Below are positions 1 through 10,216 of a stretch of DNA of 64,000 nt, piece after piece. Source of the stretch: Marinobacter fonticola (GTDB lineage: Bacteria > Pseudomonadota > Gammaproteobacteria > Pseudomonadales > Oleiphilaceae). The notes beneath the pieces are model-generated. The model did not search any database. It was not told the DNA's origin and was given only the letters and a program-made list of their open reading frames with translations. The stretch lies in assembly GCF_008122265.1 (NCBI RefSeq), contig NZ_CP043042.1, positions 1,736,001 to 1,800,000 of the forward strand. Reading direction: 5' to 3'. A program made the translations under genes and the position numbers. The stretch's first letter is position 1; each line of letters opens with the position of its first letter.

Positions 1-248
1 GTGTAACTTTGCAAGCTGCCGGTACCCCATCGAGAAGACGCTACGCGAAATAACAATAAATAAACAAAGCCAGCCTCAAGTTTCTGACGAATCTGACGAC
101 ATAATAGTAGGTAAACCACTGACACTCGCTCCGGGATAGAGGGTGCTTGTTTCCGTTACGCGGTTATGCAATTCGGCACTCGGCGGTAGGCGAACAATAA
201 CAATGGCGATAGCCAGCCAGTTGGCACTGTGAGTATTAAGGGGGATCA
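1..248 (+). other. Leader region upstream of the chemoreceptor
   Basis: No gene is seen. An A/T-rich run (about 48-70) and a strong ribosome site just before 249 are present. I see no convincing sigma-28 or sigma-54 promoter, although TTGGCAC at 219-225 recalls a half of the latter. Confidence 0.4.
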
Positions 249-2276
249 GTGAAGCAACTTTTGTATCCAGCAGTCGCGTTGATGAACAGGCTGCCGATGT
301 TCTACAAGTTCAGCCTGATCAGCATTCTCTTCCTGCTGCCGATCGGTGGCTTGTCCTATCTGCTCGTCAGTCAGCTCAACAGCTCTATCGCGGCGATTGC
401 CCACGAGGCGGAAGGGCTCGAGCAAGTCAGGGAAGTCAACGAGCTGGTCCGGGCAGCCTACGCCTATCGGGATTACCGGTCCGTCGGCAAAATGACCAAC
501 GATGAAAATATTCTCGGCAAGAGCGCTGAGGCCGCCGCAGTGATCGATGCGTCGTTCGAGCGTTTGCTGGCGGCAGATGTATCTTTCGATGGCAGCGGAA
601 GCTGGCGCATCCAAGTGGAAGCGCTTCAGCAGGAATGGGAAACGCTGAAGCGAGAGGACATTTTCCAGAGCAACATCGATCCCCAGTTCAAGTATTACCA
701 GGAATTCGTTCAGAGGGGCCGTTCCCTGCTTGCCTCGACAATGAAGGTTTCCGGTCTATCCCAGGATCCGTCGCCCGAGAACCAGCTCTTGATGGAGCTT
801 GGGGTGGCTTCGCTGCATGACGCTATGAGCGCCCAGGGGCAGGTGCGCACATTTGCCGTTTTTAGCCTGGCTCAAGGGCAGGTCGGGTACGCGCTTGCCG
901 ATGCCATGAACGAGCTTTTCGATCGGCTAACGAATCTTCACGGCCGGCTCGAGTCGGAGTTCCAGGTCGCGCTAGGCTCGTCTGAGGCCCTGAACGAGCA
1001 TGCCGATCTCGCCGGAGCGGTTGTCCAAAGTTCCCTGGCTGTGCGTGACGCCCTCGATGTCAACGTGATCACCCCTTATCGCTTGGAAATGCCTTGGCAA
1101 GAGTTCGATCAGTTGGTATCCACGGCGTTGAACCGCCACTTCGAGCTGCAGAACCATATCTTCGATATTGTCGGCGGCAACCTCGATATGCGACTTGGTG
1201 CGGAAACCGATCAGCGGCTCATTATCTTCCTGGCGCTGGGCGTCGTACTCCTGATCGTCGTTTATCTGTATATGGGTTTCTTCATGTCGGTCAAAACGGC
1301 GATTACCGAATTTGGCACCGCCGCTCGCAAAGTGGCCGGCGGCGACATGACGGTGCGCATCGACTTGCAGAACCGTGACGAGCTAGGCGCGCTCACCAGT
1401 GAATTCAACAACATGACCTCCAAGATGGCGGATCTTATTCAGTCGGTGAGCCGCACGACCGGTGACGTGGACGGTCAGGCCCGCAGGGTCAACGATACGG
1501 CCTCCGCCAACAGTGAAGCTGTTGCGCGCCAGATGACGGAAACCGACCAGATCTCCGACGCCATGCATCAAATGGTAGACACGGTTCAGGAAGTCGCTGT
1601 CAGTGCGCAGCGTGCGTCGGATTCAGCCTCCAGCGCCGAGAAGGACGCTGAACAAGGCCGTCGTGTGGTGGCCGAAACTGTCGACACCATCCATCGCCTG
1701 GCAGAGGAGATTCGCGGTGCAGTGGATGTGATTAACCGCGTCAGTGCCGACAGCGACAGCATTAGTCAGGTTCTGGTGGAGATCAAGGCCATTGCGGAAC
1801 AGACCAACCTGCTGGCACTGAACGCCGCCATCGAGGCTGCCCGTGCCGGCGATCAAGGCCGTGGTTTTGCCGTGGTGGCGGATGAAGTTCGCTCTCTATC
1901 TCAGCGAACGCATAAATCCACCGAGGATATCGAGGCCATGATCGGGCGGCTGCAAGGGGGCGTGAAGGATGCCGTCAAGGCCATGACTAACAGTCATGAG
2001 GTCACCGACGCGACCGTCGAGAAGTCTTCGGAAGTGACCCAGGCGCTGGAGAAAATCCTGTCCGGTATCTCGACGATCGTGGATATGAGCCATCAGATTG
2101 CCCAGGCTTCGGAAGAACAGTCCGCTGTAGCAAAGAATATCAATACCAACGTCGAGCAGATCACCGGGCTGGGCCACACCACCGCGGGCAATGCCAAGGA
2201 AACGGAAGATGCCTCTCAGGAGATGTCGGATCTGACGGCTGAACTGCGCCGTTTGGTGGAATCTTTCCGCGTATAA
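249..2276 (+). CDS. Methyl-accepting chemotaxis protein
   Basis: A 675-residue transmembrane chemoreceptor that would pass ligand information to the CheA/CheW array at the inner membrane. The first membrane segment is at about residues 18-42, a periplasmic sensing region of roughly 280 residues follows, and the second segment is at about 323-348. A HAMP linker comes next (about 348-400). The cytoplasmic helical hairpin has the conserved tip [18 protein letters not shown] near residues 515-535. The start is GTG, supported by the AGGGGG ribosome site just upstream. No ligand-binding family is recognisable in the sensor. No other chemotaxis gene lies nearby, so it is an orphan receptor. A short hairpin follows the stop. 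Confidence 0.93.
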   Translation: MKQLLYPAVALMNRLPMFYKFSLISILFLLPIGGLSYLLVSQLNSSIAAIAHEAEGLEQVREVNELVRAAYAYRDYRSVGKMTNDENILGKSAEAAAVIDASFERLLAADVSFDGSGSWRIQVEALQQEWETLKREDIFQSNIDPQFKYYQEFVQRGRSLLASTMKVSGLSQDPSPENQLLMELGVASLHDAMSAQGQVRTFAVFSLAQGQVGYALADAMNELFDRLTNLHGRLESEFQVALGSSEALNEHADLAGAVVQSSLAVRDALDVNVITPYRLEMPWQEFDQLVSTALNRHFELQNHIFDIVGGNLDMRLGAETDQRLIIFLALGVVLLIVVYLYMGFFMSVKTAITEFGTAARKVAGGDMTVRIDLQNRDELGALTSEFNNMTSKMADLIQSVSRTTGDVDGQARRVNDTASANSEAVARQMTETDQISDAMHQMVDTVQEVAVSAQRASDSASSAEKDAEQGRRVVAETVDTIHRLAEEIRGAVDVINRVSADSDSISQVLVEIKAIAEQTNLLALNAAIEAARAGDQGRGFAVVADEVRSLSQRTHKSTEDIEAMIGRLQGGVKDAVKAMTNSHEVTDATVEKSSEVTQALEKILSGISTIVDMSHQIAQASEEQSAVAKNINTNVEQITGLGHTTAGNAKETEDASQEMSDLTAELRRLVESFRV

Positions 2277-2284
2277 AGCACATC

Positions 2285-2305
2285 GCGGAGTTGCCCTGAC
2301 TCCGC
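2285..2305 (+). terminator. Hairpin after the chemoreceptor gene
   Basis: A 7-bp perfect stem (GCGGAGT/ACTCCGC) with a 7-nt loop lies between the converging chemoreceptor and cobalamin adenosyltransferase genes. The following stretch is only moderately T-rich, so it is a weak intrinsic terminator candidate. Confidence 0.4.
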
Positions 2306-2348
2306 CTTTACGTTTCTTCGTGGGCTGCCGACCACTGTTTGGACGCCG

Positions 2349-2906
2349 CTATTCAGGCTTTGCCGTCGGCGCCCATAAGACTTCTTCGCCGCCCTCACGT
2401 CGCGCAAGCACCCGAGCGAACACGAACAGCAAATCGGATAGCCGGTTGAGATATTGCCGTGAGGCATTGTTGATCGACTCTTCATGTCCCAAGGCGACGA
2501 CTCCACGTTCAGCGCGGCGGCATATTGCACGCGCGAGGTGGCAATGAGCGGCATTGCGACGCCCGCCGGGCAGGATAAAGTTCTTGAGCGGCGGCAATTC
2601 CTCGTTCCATTCGTCCAGTGTCCGCTCGAGCCATTGAATGTGGCTGTCGCCGATGATGGAGTTGCCAGGTATGGCAAATTCGCCACCCAGGTCGAACAGG
2701 TGGTGCTGGATACGACGCAGTATTTCGGCCATCTCGGGCTCGGTGTCCAGGTACTCGATCAGCACGCCGATCTGACAGTTCAGTTCGTCGACGGTGCCCA
2801 TGGCTTCAACGCGTTGAGCGTTTTTGGCAATGCGGCTACCATCGGCCAGGCCGGTAGAGCCGTCGTCGCCGGTACGTGTGTAGATCTTGGAAAGTCGGTA
2901 ACCCAT
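2349..2906 (-). CDS. Cob(I)yrinic acid a,c-diamide adenosyltransferase, PduO type
   Basis: A 185-residue ATP:cob(I)alamin adenosyltransferase of the PduO family. It transfers the adenosyl group of ATP to reduced corrinoid, making coenzyme B12. The N-terminal ATP-binding motif TRTGDDGSTGL is at residues 10-20. The VDELNCQIG segment and the helical-bundle signature RRAERGVV near residue 130 also match the family, and the length is typical. The gene lies 27 bp downstream of the ketopantoate reductase gene on the same strand, so the two are probably co-transcribed. No corrinoid synthesis genes are in the window, so it may serve salvage or a B12-dependent enzyme elsewhere. Confidence 0.92.
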   Translation of the reverse strand: MGYRLSKIYTRTGDDGSTGLADGSRIAKNAQRVEAMGTVDELNCQIGVLIEYLDTEPEMAEILRRIQHHLFDLGGEFAIPGNSIIGDSHIQWLERTLDEWNEELPPLKNFILPGGRRNAAHCHLARAICRRAERGVVALGHEESINNASRQYLNRLSDLLFVFARVLARREGGEEVLWAPTAKPE

Positions 2907-2933
2907 GGCTGAATATCCTGTGTGAGGTGAGCA

Positions 2934-3869
2934 TCAGGCCTTGGTGTGGCGGAGCGCTCTTACGGCCGTTGTCAGCTCCCGGTTGACCGGCGCCGATAAG
3001 CCGAGAGCTTCCGATTCGCGCACTACAAAGCCGTTCATCATATCGATTTCGGTCTGGCGGCCGGCGCGTATATCCTGGCGCATGGACGAGCTGTTCGTCG
3101 CCGTCCTGTTCGCAATCTCCCGTACTTGCGCTTCCAGCGTGGCGGCCGGTATCGGCCGGCCCCGGGCGTTCATCAAGGTGCTGACTTCCTCGCAGACGCC
3201 ACCGATCCGCTGCTCGAAATAACCGTTGCCAAGGATCTCGCCATTTGGGCAATCGAGTAGGGCCGTAAATGGATTGATACCTGCATTGATTGCGAGCTTT
3301 TGCCAGAGGCGGCCTTCGATGTCGTTATCCTGCGCCACGGTCAAGCCGGATAGGCCCAGGTAGTTGACCGCAGCCTCGGCCTGGCTTTGTGCAATCGCGT
3401 TGAGTCCGCCGACCCAAGTGATGCCCTTGCCGGCATGGACAAGCAGGCCGTCAGGGGCAATATAAGCGCCTTCGGTCGTCGACGCGGCGATAATGGGGAC
3501 GCCAGGGTAGCGTTCGACGATGGTCCGCTGGCTGCCCATGCCATTCTGGAACAATACCACCGGTATATCAGTCGATAACAAAGTATTGGTCGATAACAAA
3601 GCGTCGAACGGCGCCAGGGCGGCTTCCGCGTCGGGAGCCTTGGTCATCACCAATATGCAATCCGGTAAGCCGCGTTCGCGAACCCATACTGGCACTGAGA
3701 TCGAGTGACGAGAGCCGGTCGCATCCCGCATCGGGTAGTCGATTTTCGGGCCGGAAACCGAGCGCGTGGCGAACCAGACCTCTGCCGCCGTATGCAGGTA
3801 CGCAGCCCAGAGTCGCCCCATGGCGCCAGCGCCGATGATCATGATTCTGGGTTTGATCGCTTGTGTCAT
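2934..3869 (-). CDS. panE: 2-dehydropantoate 2-reductase
   Basis: A 311-residue NADPH-dependent ketopantoate reductase, making pantoate for the pantothenate/CoA pathway. The Rossmann motif IIGAGAMGRLWAAYL sits at residues 11-25. The central QNGMGSQ and the WQKLAINAGINPFTALL segment carry the usual ApbA/PanE catalytic-lysine region and C-terminal helical domain. Length is normal for the family. It lies 45 bp downstream of valS on the same strand, so it could be the tail of the pepA-holC-valS transcript. Paralogues of this family can act on other 2-oxo acids, so the exact substrate is inferred. Confidence 0.88.
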   Translation of the reverse strand: MTQAIKPRIMIIGAGAMGRLWAAYLHTAAEVWFATRSVSGPKIDYPMRDATGSRHSISVPVWVRERGLPDCILVMTKAPDAEAALAPFDALLSTNTLLSTDIPVVLFQNGMGSQRTIVERYPGVPIIAASTTEGAYIAPDGLLVHAGKGITWVGGLNAIAQSQAEAAVNYLGLSGLTVAQDNDIEGRLWQKLAINAGINPFTALLDCPNGEILGNGYFEQRIGGVCEEVSTLMNARGRPIPAATLEAQVREIANRTATNSSSMRQDIRAGRQTEIDMMNGFVVRESEALGLSAPVNRELTTAVRALRHTKA

Positions 3870-3914
3870 TGGCGCAGCGCTTGTCAGGGCTTCACGGACC
3901 GGAGGCTCACTACT

Positions 3915-6764
3915 CTACATCGCTTCGATCTTGGCTCGCTGATCCTGCAAGCGAGTCTGACTGTTGATCGCGTCGGCCAGCTTGGCCTTTTCCTTATCAA
4001 CCACGTCCGCAGGCGCCTTGGCTGTGAAGTTGGCGTTGCCCAGCTTGCCTTCAAGCCGTTTGATCTCCTTGCCGATGCGGTCCAGCTCCTTGTCCAGACG
4101 TTCAAGCTCAGCGGCTTTATCGATCAGGCCCGCCATGGGCACCAACACCTCCATGTCGCTGACCAGCTGCGTGGCGGACATGGGGGCTTCCTCGTCGCCC
4201 AGCCACGTCAGGCTTTCCAGTTTGGCCAGGGAGACCAGGAAGGAGCGGTTTTTCTCCATGCGCTCGCGGTCAGATTCGGGGCCGCGTAGCAACACGGGAA
4301 TCTGCTTGGCAGGGGAGATGTTCATTTCGCCGCGGATGTTGCGAACGGCCACAATTGCGCCCTTGAGCCATTCGATATCGGCCTCGGCGGCCGCATCGAT
4401 CTTGCCGTCGTCGGCCTGCGGGTAGGGCTGGAGCATGATGGTATCGCCAGACTTTCCACTCAGCGGGGCGACGCGCTGCCAGATCTCCTCGGTAATAAAC
4501 GGGATAATCGGGTGTGCCAGGCGCAGGATGGCTTCCAGCACACGGACCAGGGTGCGGCGGGTGCCACGCTTGGCTTCGGCAGAGGCGTTGTCATCGGTCA
4601 GGGCCGGCTTGGACAGCTCCAGATACCAGTCGCAGTACTCGTTCCAGATGAACTCGTAGATGGCATAGGCGGCCAGGTCGAAGCGATACTGGTCGAAATG
4701 GCGTGTGACTTCTTTTTCGCAGCGCTGCAGGGCGCTGACGATCCAGCGGTCCGCCAGTGATAGCTCCACCGGCTCGTCGTTGGCGCCGCAGTCCTGATCT
4801 TCGGTGTTCATCAGCACGTAGCGCGCGGCATTCCACAGCTTGTTGCAGAAGTTACGGTAGCCTTCCAGGCGCTTCATGTCCCAGTTGATATCCCGGCCCG
4901 TGGTGGCCAGGGAAGTAAGGGTGAAGCGCAGGGCGTCGGTGCCGTGGGCGCTGATGCCTTCGGGGAATTCCTTCTCCGTGCGCTTGCCGATTTTCTTCGC
5001 GAGCTGCGGCTGCATCAGGTTGCCCGTCCGCTTTTCGAGCAGGTTTTCCAGGGAAATGCCGTCCATCATGTCCAGCGGGTCCAGCACGTTGCCCTTGGAC
5101 TTGGACATCTTGTTGCCCTGCTCGTCACGGATCAGGCCGGTGACGTAAACGGTCTTGAAGGGGACCTGCGGGTTGCCGTCCTCGTCCTTCATGAAATGCA
5201 TGGTCATCATGATCATCCGGGCGACCCAGAAGAAGATGATGTCGAAGCCGGTGACCAGCACGTCGGTGGGATGGAAGGTCGCCAGGCGCTCGGTGTCCTC
5301 CGGCCAGCCCAGGGTGCCGAAGGTCCACAGGGCGGAGCTGAACCAGGTGTCGAGCACGTCTGCGTCCTGCTCGAGCTTCAAGCTGGCGGCCAGGTTGTAC
5401 TTCTCACGCACTGCTGATTCGTCACGCCCCACATAAATATTGCCCTCGGCGTCATACCAGGCCGGGATGCGGTGGCCCCACCAGAGCTGGCGGGAGATAC
5501 ACCAGTCCTGAATATCGCGCATCCAGGAGAAGTACATGTTTTCGTACTGCTTGGGCACGAACTGGATACGGCCATCCTCAACAGCTTCGATGGAGGGCTT
5601 GGCCAGGGTCTTGGCGTCGGCGAACCATTGATCGGTCAGCATGGGTTCGATGATGAGGCCGGAGCGGTCGCCCCGTGGCACGCTCAGGACGTGATCTTCA
5701 ATCTGGTCGAGCAGGCCGGCGGCCTCCAGGTCTGCAACGATCTGCTTGCGGGCGTCTTCGCGGGTCAGGCCGGCGTAGGCTTCTGGCAGTGTGCCGTCGA
5801 GCTCGGTGTTTGCCGTGCCGTCGCTGTTGAAGACCTCGCCCACGGAGCGAATGTTGGCGTCCGGCGTCATGACGTTGATCATCGCCAAGCCGTTGCGCTT
5901 GCCCACGGCATAGTCGTTGAAATCGTGGGCCGGGGTGATCTTAACGCAGCCCGCGCCTTTTTCGGGGTCCGCGTGCTCGTCGGCGACGATGGGAATTTCG
6001 CGGCCCACCAGCGGCAGCAGGATTGTCTTGCCGATCAGGTGCTGGTAGCGCTCGTCAGTCGGATGCACCGCGACGGCAGTATCGCCCAGCATGGTTTCCG
6101 GGCGAGTGGTGGCGACGACCAGATAGTCCTTGCCGTCCAGCGTTTTCTCGCCGTTGGCGAGCGGATAACGCAGGTGCCAGAGGTGGCCTTTCTCTTCCTT
6201 ATTCTCCACTTCCAGATCGGAAATGGCGGTGTGCAATTTGGGGTCCCAGTTGACCAGGCGCTTGCCACGGTAGATCAGGCCTTCGTCGTAAAGACGAATA
6301 AAAACTTCCTGGACCGCACGGTAGAAACCGTCGTCCATAGTGAAGCGTTCATGGTCCCAGTCCACCGAATTGCCTAGGCGGCGCATCTGCCGGGTAATGG
6401 TGCCGCCGGATTCTTCCTTCCAGTTCCAGATGCGCTTGATGAACTCTTCCCGGCCCAGGTCGTGCCGGCTTTTGTCTTCCTCCACGGCCAGTTTGCGCTC
6501 CACCACCATCTGGGTGGCGATACCCGCATGGTCGGTGCCGACTTGCCACAATGCATTGCGACCCTGCATACGGCGGAAGCGGGTTAGGGTGTCCATGATG
6601 GTGTGCTGGAAGGCGTGGCCCATGTGCAGACTGCCAGTGACATTGGGCGGCGGGATCATGATGCAGTAGGATTCGCCTTCGCCTTGCGGGCGGAAGTAGC
6701 CCTTTTGCTCCCAGTTCTGGTACCACTGACGCTCAATATTCTCGGGCTGGTAGGTCTTTTCCAT
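3915..6764 (-). CDS. valS: Valyl-tRNA synthetase
   Basis: A 949-residue class I aminoacyl-tRNA synthetase that charges tRNA-Val and edits threonine and other misactivated amino acids. The HIGH signature appears as HMGH at residues 47-50 after PPPNVTGSL. The CP1 editing domain carries the [17 protein letters not shown] motif. The KMSKS motif [11 protein letters not shown] is near residue 550. The anticodon-binding domain follows, and the last 70 or so residues form the coiled-coil arm typical of ValS. Order pepA-holC-valS on the minus strand is the classic gammaproteobacterial arrangement; holC ends 97 bp upstream. Confidence 0.98.
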   Translation of the reverse strand: MEKTYQPENIERQWYQNWEQKGYFRPQGEGESYCIMIPPPNVTGSLHMGHAFQHTIMDTLTRFRRMQGRNALWQVGTDHAGIATQMVVERKLAVEEDKSRHDLGREEFIKRIWNWKEESGGTITRQMRRLGNSVDWDHERFTMDDGFYRAVQEVFIRLYDEGLIYRGKRLVNWDPKLHTAISDLEVENKEEKGHLWHLRYPLANGEKTLDGKDYLVVATTRPETMLGDTAVAVHPTDERYQHLIGKTILLPLVGREIPIVADEHADPEKGAGCVKITPAHDFNDYAVGKRNGLAMINVMTPDANIRSVGEVFNSDGTANTELDGTLPEAYAGLTREDARKQIVADLEAAGLLDQIEDHVLSVPRGDRSGLIIEPMLTDQWFADAKTLAKPSIEAVEDGRIQFVPKQYENMYFSWMRDIQDWCISRQLWWGHRIPAWYDAEGNIYVGRDESAVREKYNLAASLKLEQDADVLDTWFSSALWTFGTLGWPEDTERLATFHPTDVLVTGFDIIFFWVARMIMMTMHFMKDEDGNPQVPFKTVYVTGLIRDEQGNKMSKSKGNVLDPLDMMDGISLENLLEKRTGNLMQPQLAKKIGKRTEKEFPEGISAHGTDALRFTLTSLATTGRDINWDMKRLEGYRNFCNKLWNAARYVLMNTEDQDCGANDEPVELSLADRWIVSALQRCEKEVTRHFDQYRFDLAAYAIYEFIWNEYCDWYLELSKPALTDDNASAEAKRGTRRTLVRVLEAILRLAHPIIPFITEEIWQRVAPLSGKSGDTIMLQPYPQADDGKIDAAAEADIEWLKGAIVAVRNIRGEMNISPAKQIPVLLRGPESDRERMEKNRSFLVSLAKLESLTWLGDEEAPMSATQLVSDMEVLVPMAGLIDKAAELERLDKELDRIGKEIKRLEGKLGNANFTAKAPADVVDKEKAKLADAINSQTRLQDQRAKIEAM

Positions 6765-6861
6765 GGAGGACTCTGCTTCGTGCCTGGTTAAACGTGAGGG
6801 ACGTGATTATACATGCCGTGTCAGGTCCGGGCGAACCGTTGGGCGATGTCCGGGGCTGGTC

Positions 6862-7356
6862 TTAGTTGCGCTGCGCACCGCGTCTGGCGTCGTGGACCCG
6901 GGCTTCGATGCCCAGTTCGCGTAGTGCACGGAAATGGGAGCGGGCCTGGCTCAGCGTCTGCGGGTCGTTGTTGGCGATTAACGCCAGGCGCTGAAAACGA
7001 TCGGCGTTGGCGGGCAGTGTCGTGCCCAGCACGATGACCGTGTCCCAGTCGTCTGGTGCCGGATTGCCGGCGAGCAGGCCAATGCGCTCGGGGCAGGATT
7101 CGGCGCTGGATGCCAGTTGACGGTGGGGCAGAAAGCTTTCCGGTGTGAATTGCCAAAGCATGGTGTCCAAGGCATCCATCTGCTCGCCTGGATTGCAGAC
7201 GAGGCAGATGCGATCACCCTGGTGCCAGGCTTTCTCGGTCAGCCGCGCCGCATAGAGCAGGCGCGCCGATTCCGTGTCCTGCGGAAGCAGGTAAAACCAG
7301 TGCCGGCCTTCCGGCCGGCGCTCAGTCTCATTGGATAAGGAAGGATCACTGGACAT
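6862..7356 (-). CDS. holC: DNA polymerase III chi subunit
   Basis: A 164-residue chi subunit of the DNA polymerase III clamp loader. With psi (HolD) it links the loader to single-strand binding protein. The family core is visible as FYLLPQDTESARLLYAARL near the N-terminus, CLVCNPGEQMDALDTMLW, and FLPH with a run of Asp/Trp residues further on. The N-terminus is about 20 residues longer than in the enterobacterial protein. The start overlaps the end of pepA by 11 bp, so translational coupling is likely, and valS follows. The position between pepA and valS is strong contextual support. Confidence 0.9.
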   Translation of the reverse strand: MSSDPSLSNETERRPEGRHWFYLLPQDTESARLLYAARLTEKAWHQGDRICLVCNPGEQMDALDTMLWQFTPESFLPHRQLASSAESCPERIGLLAGNPAPDDWDTVIVLGTTLPANADRFQRLALIANNDPQTLSQARSHFRALRELGIEARVHDARRGAQRN

Positions 7357-8824
7357 GAGAGAGCAGGTAATCCACTAGCAGCGGTACCGGACGACCGGTT
7401 GCGCCCTTATCCTTGCCGGACACCCAGGCGGTACCTGCGATGTCGAGGTGCGCCCAGCGATAGTCCTTGGTGAAGCGGGACAGGAAGCAGGCCGCAGTAA
7501 TCGATCCTGCTGGACGGCCGCCAATGTTCTGCATGTCGGCGAAGTTGCTGTCGAGCTGCGACTGGTACTCATCCCAAATCGGCAACTGCCAGGCACGGTC
7601 GCAGGCACGATTGCCGGATTGCAGCAGGCGCTGGGCCAGCTCGTCGTTATTGCTGAACAGACCGTTGGCTTCCTTCCCCAGGGCGACGATGACGGCGCCA
7701 GTCAGCGTGGCGACATCCACCACCGTTTCCGGGTCGTACTTGCCGGCGTAGGTGAGGGCGTCGCACAGCACCAGGCGGCCTTCGGCGTCGGTATTCAGTA
7801 TCTCGATGGTTTGGCCGGACATGGACGTCACGATGTCACCCGGACGCGTTGCCGTACCACTGGGCATATTCTCGGCTGCAGCAACGATGCCGATAACGTT
7901 CATCGCCGGCTTGATTTCCGCCAGTGCACGCATGGCGCCGAAGACACTGGCCGCACCGCACATGTCGTATTTCATCTCGTCCATGCCTTCACCGGGTTTC
8001 AGGCTGATACCCCCGGAATCGAAGGTAATACCTTTGCCGACCAGCACGTGGGGCTTTTCCTTGGCCTTGCCGCCACGGTATTCCATGACAATGAGCCTGG
8101 CAGGCTGCTCGCTGCCCGCGGATACGGAAAGCAGGCTGTTCATGCCCAGTTTTTTCATCTGCTTTTCGTCCAGGATTTCCGTCTTGATGACATCGAATTC
8201 CTTGGAAAGACTTTTGGCGTGTTCGGCCAGCCACGTGGGATGGCAGACATTGGGCGGCGTGTTGCCCAGGTCACGGGTCAGGCTCATGCCGTGACCGATG
8301 GCTTCGCCGGCGGAGACGGCCGCTTTGAGCGTCTTGTTGTTGGCGGAGGCGGCCAGGGTGATCCGCGCCAGTGTTGGCTGCGGCGCCTTCGTGCTCTTGA
8401 AGCCGGTGAAGCGGTACTGCTGTTCTTCGGCGATACGAGCGATCAGCGAGAGCTTCCAGGCTTCGTCCTGGTCCTTGACGTCGTTGTCCGCCAATGCAAT
8501 CAGCGCGTGTTTTGACGGGCCGTCCTTAAGCCGGCCAAAGACCGCATTCAAGAGCTTGCGATAGCTCGCGGTGCCCTGCGGCGACTCGCTGCCGGAGCCC
8601 ACGAGCAGAAGGCGCGCCCAAGGCTGTCCGGCCAGCGGCAGCAATAGGGTGCTGCCAGCCTTGCCGGAAATATCACCGTTTTTCTGCAAATCCTTGATCA
8701 TGCCATTGAGAGCCGCATCGGCCGCCGCGGTGGACGCCGGCCAGTCGCCTTTCTCGGGTACTGAAACAACGAGACAGTCCGCTTTGATATCGGCCAGAGA
8801 TTTACTGTTCAGAGTGTAGTTCAT
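7346..8824 (-). CDS. pepA: Leucyl aminopeptidase (M17 family)
   Basis: A 492-residue cytosolic zinc/manganese aminopeptidase that removes N-terminal residues, mainly leucine. The M17 signature NTDAEGRLVLCDAL is present, as is the metal-binding GKGITFDSGGISLKPG with the catalytic Lys and Asp. The N-terminal macro-like domain covers about the first 160 residues. In Escherichia coli and Pseudomonas relatives PepA also binds DNA (Xer recombination, carAB control); whether that holds here cannot be seen from the sequence. It is the first gene of the pepA-holC-valS group and is transcribed away from lptF across a 285-bp spacer. Confidence 0.96.
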   Translation of the reverse strand: MNYTLNSKSLADIKADCLVVSVPEKGDWPASTAAADAALNGMIKDLQKNGDISGKAGSTLLLPLAGQPWARLLLVGSGSESPQGTASYRKLLNAVFGRLKDGPSKHALIALADNDVKDQDEAWKLSLIARIAEEQQYRFTGFKSTKAPQPTLARITLAASANNKTLKAAVSAGEAIGHGMSLTRDLGNTPPNVCHPTWLAEHAKSLSKEFDVIKTEILDEKQMKKLGMNSLLSVSAGSEQPARLIVMEYRGGKAKEKPHVLVGKGITFDSGGISLKPGEGMDEMKYDMCGAASVFGAMRALAEIKPAMNVIGIVAAAENMPSGTATRPGDIVTSMSGQTIEILNTDAEGRLVLCDALTYAGKYDPETVVDVATLTGAVIVALGKEANGLFSNNDELAQRLLQSGNRACDRAWQLPIWDEYQSQLDSNFADMQNIGGRPAGSITAACFLSRFTKDYRWAHLDIAGTAWVSGKDKGATGRPVPLLVDYLLSHVQ

Positions 8825-9001
8825 GGCAGCTCCATTGATTTATTCGGTGATATGGACTGGCGCGGACGAACGCGCGCACCAGTTAATCGTTGTCCTGTGG
8901 GGGATTCTCTGTGCATCCGCCTGTTCGATCAAGTGTACGTGATGGCTCTCGGCGATGCACAGACGTACCGATGCGTGCATGTAGGCGCGGCCGGTCATAA
9001 C

Positions 9002-9031
9002 CTGTCAATCAGCGACAAGGTTATCTAGAAT
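9002..9031 (+). promoter_or_regulatory. Possible sigma-70 promoter of lptF
   Basis: A -10-like TAGAAT at 9026-9031 lies 18 bp after a -35-like CTGTCA at 9002-9007, about 80 bp upstream of the lptF start. It is in the pepA/lptF divergent spacer, where a promoter is required. The -35 match is partial. Confidence 0.35.
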
Positions 9032-9109
9032 AGCGCGGGTCCGCCGGTCGGCCTTCACGTGCCGCTTTCCACGGCGGACCTCCATCCGCTCTGTTTAGGT
9101 AGGGATATT

Positions 9110-10216
9110 TTGCGCATTATCTTCCGCTATCTGACCCGCCAGGTCGTCGTCAGCATGCTGGCCGTCACCGGCGTACTGCTGCTCGTATTCATGAGCGGCC
9201 GGTTTATCAAGTACCTCGCGGATGCCGCGGCCGGTAAGCTGGCCGGCGAAGTGCTGTTCATGATCATGGCGTATCGTTTTCCCGGCTTTCTGGAGCTGAT
9301 TCTTCCGCTTGGTTTATTTATCGGCATCCTGCTGGCTTATGGCCGCATGTACTTGGAAAGCGAGATGACCGTGCTGTTCGCCTGCGGCGTCAGCGACCGG
9401 CAAGTATTGATGCAGACGATGGTCACCAGTCTGGTGGTGATGGTGGTCGTTGGCGCTATGAGCCTCTATCTCTCGCCCTGGGGCATGCAGAAAGTCCAAG
9501 ACATCATCAACGAACAACGCAAGGCGACCGAGTTCGAGATGCTATCACCCGGGCGCTTCCAGAGCCTTTCCTCCGGCAGCCGGGTGACCTATACCGAGGC
9601 GCTCAGCGATGACAAGCAACAGTTGATCGGCGTCTTTATCGCGGAATTTTCAGACGATGGTTCGGGTCTGAATTTGATCACTGCAGAAGCGGGTTCCCAG
9701 TTCGTCGACGAGGATACGGGTAGCCGTTTTCTCGTGCTGGAAGACGGGCAGCGCTTCCAGGGCGCTCCGGGCAGGCTTGACTATACGGTCACCACATTCG
9801 ATGCCTACGGCCTGAAAGTGACCGGTCCCGAGTCGGTGAGGGAAAAGAGCGACGAAGAGGCCATTCCCACACTGGAGCTGATGGACTCGGACGATCCGGA
9901 ACTGCGTGCGCTATTCCACTGGCGTATTTCCCTCCCGCTGATCGTGCCCATCGTGACGCTGCTGGCGGTCAGGCTTAGTCGTGTGAATCCGCGACAGGGG
10001 CGATTTTTCCATCTATTGCCGGCAATGATGATCTATATCGTCTACCTGGGGCTGCTGATCGTGGCGCGGGATGCACTGGCTAACGGCAAAGTGCCCGAAT
10101 GGCTTGGGCTGACCTGGGTGCATGTCCTGTTCCTGGGCATGGGTCTCTGGCTCCAGTTTGGACCGGATTGGCTGCGGCGCCGTCGTTTGGAAAAGGAGGG
10201 CGGCGTCCATGCGTAA
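9110..10216 (+). CDS. lptF: Lipopolysaccharide export permease LptF
   Basis: One of the two inner-membrane permeases of the LptB2FG ABC transporter, which extracts lipopolysaccharide from the inner membrane and feeds it to LptC. I place the start at a TTG at 9110, giving an N-terminus MRIIFRYLTRQ that matches the family; an AGG..AGGGAT ribosome site precedes it. An upstream GTG at 9059 would add 17 residues that do not look like the family. The protein (368 residues) shows membrane helices near the N-terminus, a periplasmic jellyroll in the middle and three C-terminal helices. It overlaps lptG by 8 bp. The family is essential in most Gram-negatives. Confidence 0.94.
   Translation: MRIIFRYLTRQVVVSMLAVTGVLLLVFMSGRFIKYLADAAAGKLAGEVLFMIMAYRFPGFLELILPLGLFIGILLAYGRMYLESEMTVLFACGVSDRQVLMQTMVTSLVVMVVVGAMSLYLSPWGMQKVQDIINEQRKATEFEMLSPGRFQSLSSGSRVTYTEALSDDKQQLIGVFIAEFSDDGSGLNLITAEAGSQFVDEDTGSRFLVLEDGQRFQGAPGRLDYTVTTFDAYGLKVTGPESVREKSDEEAIPTLELMDSDDPELRALFHWRISLPLIVPIVTLLAVRLSRVNPRQGRFFHLLPAMMIYIVYLGLLIVARDALANGKVPEWLGLTWVHVLFLGMGLWLQFGPDWLRRRRLEKEGGVHA

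Noticed and set aside
5472..6377. A long open frame antisense to valS
   Set aside because: It is a shadow of the valS codon pattern with no recognisable domain.
7448..8515. A 355-codon frame antisense to pepA
   Set aside because: It lies wholly inside pepA and is explained by its codon bias.
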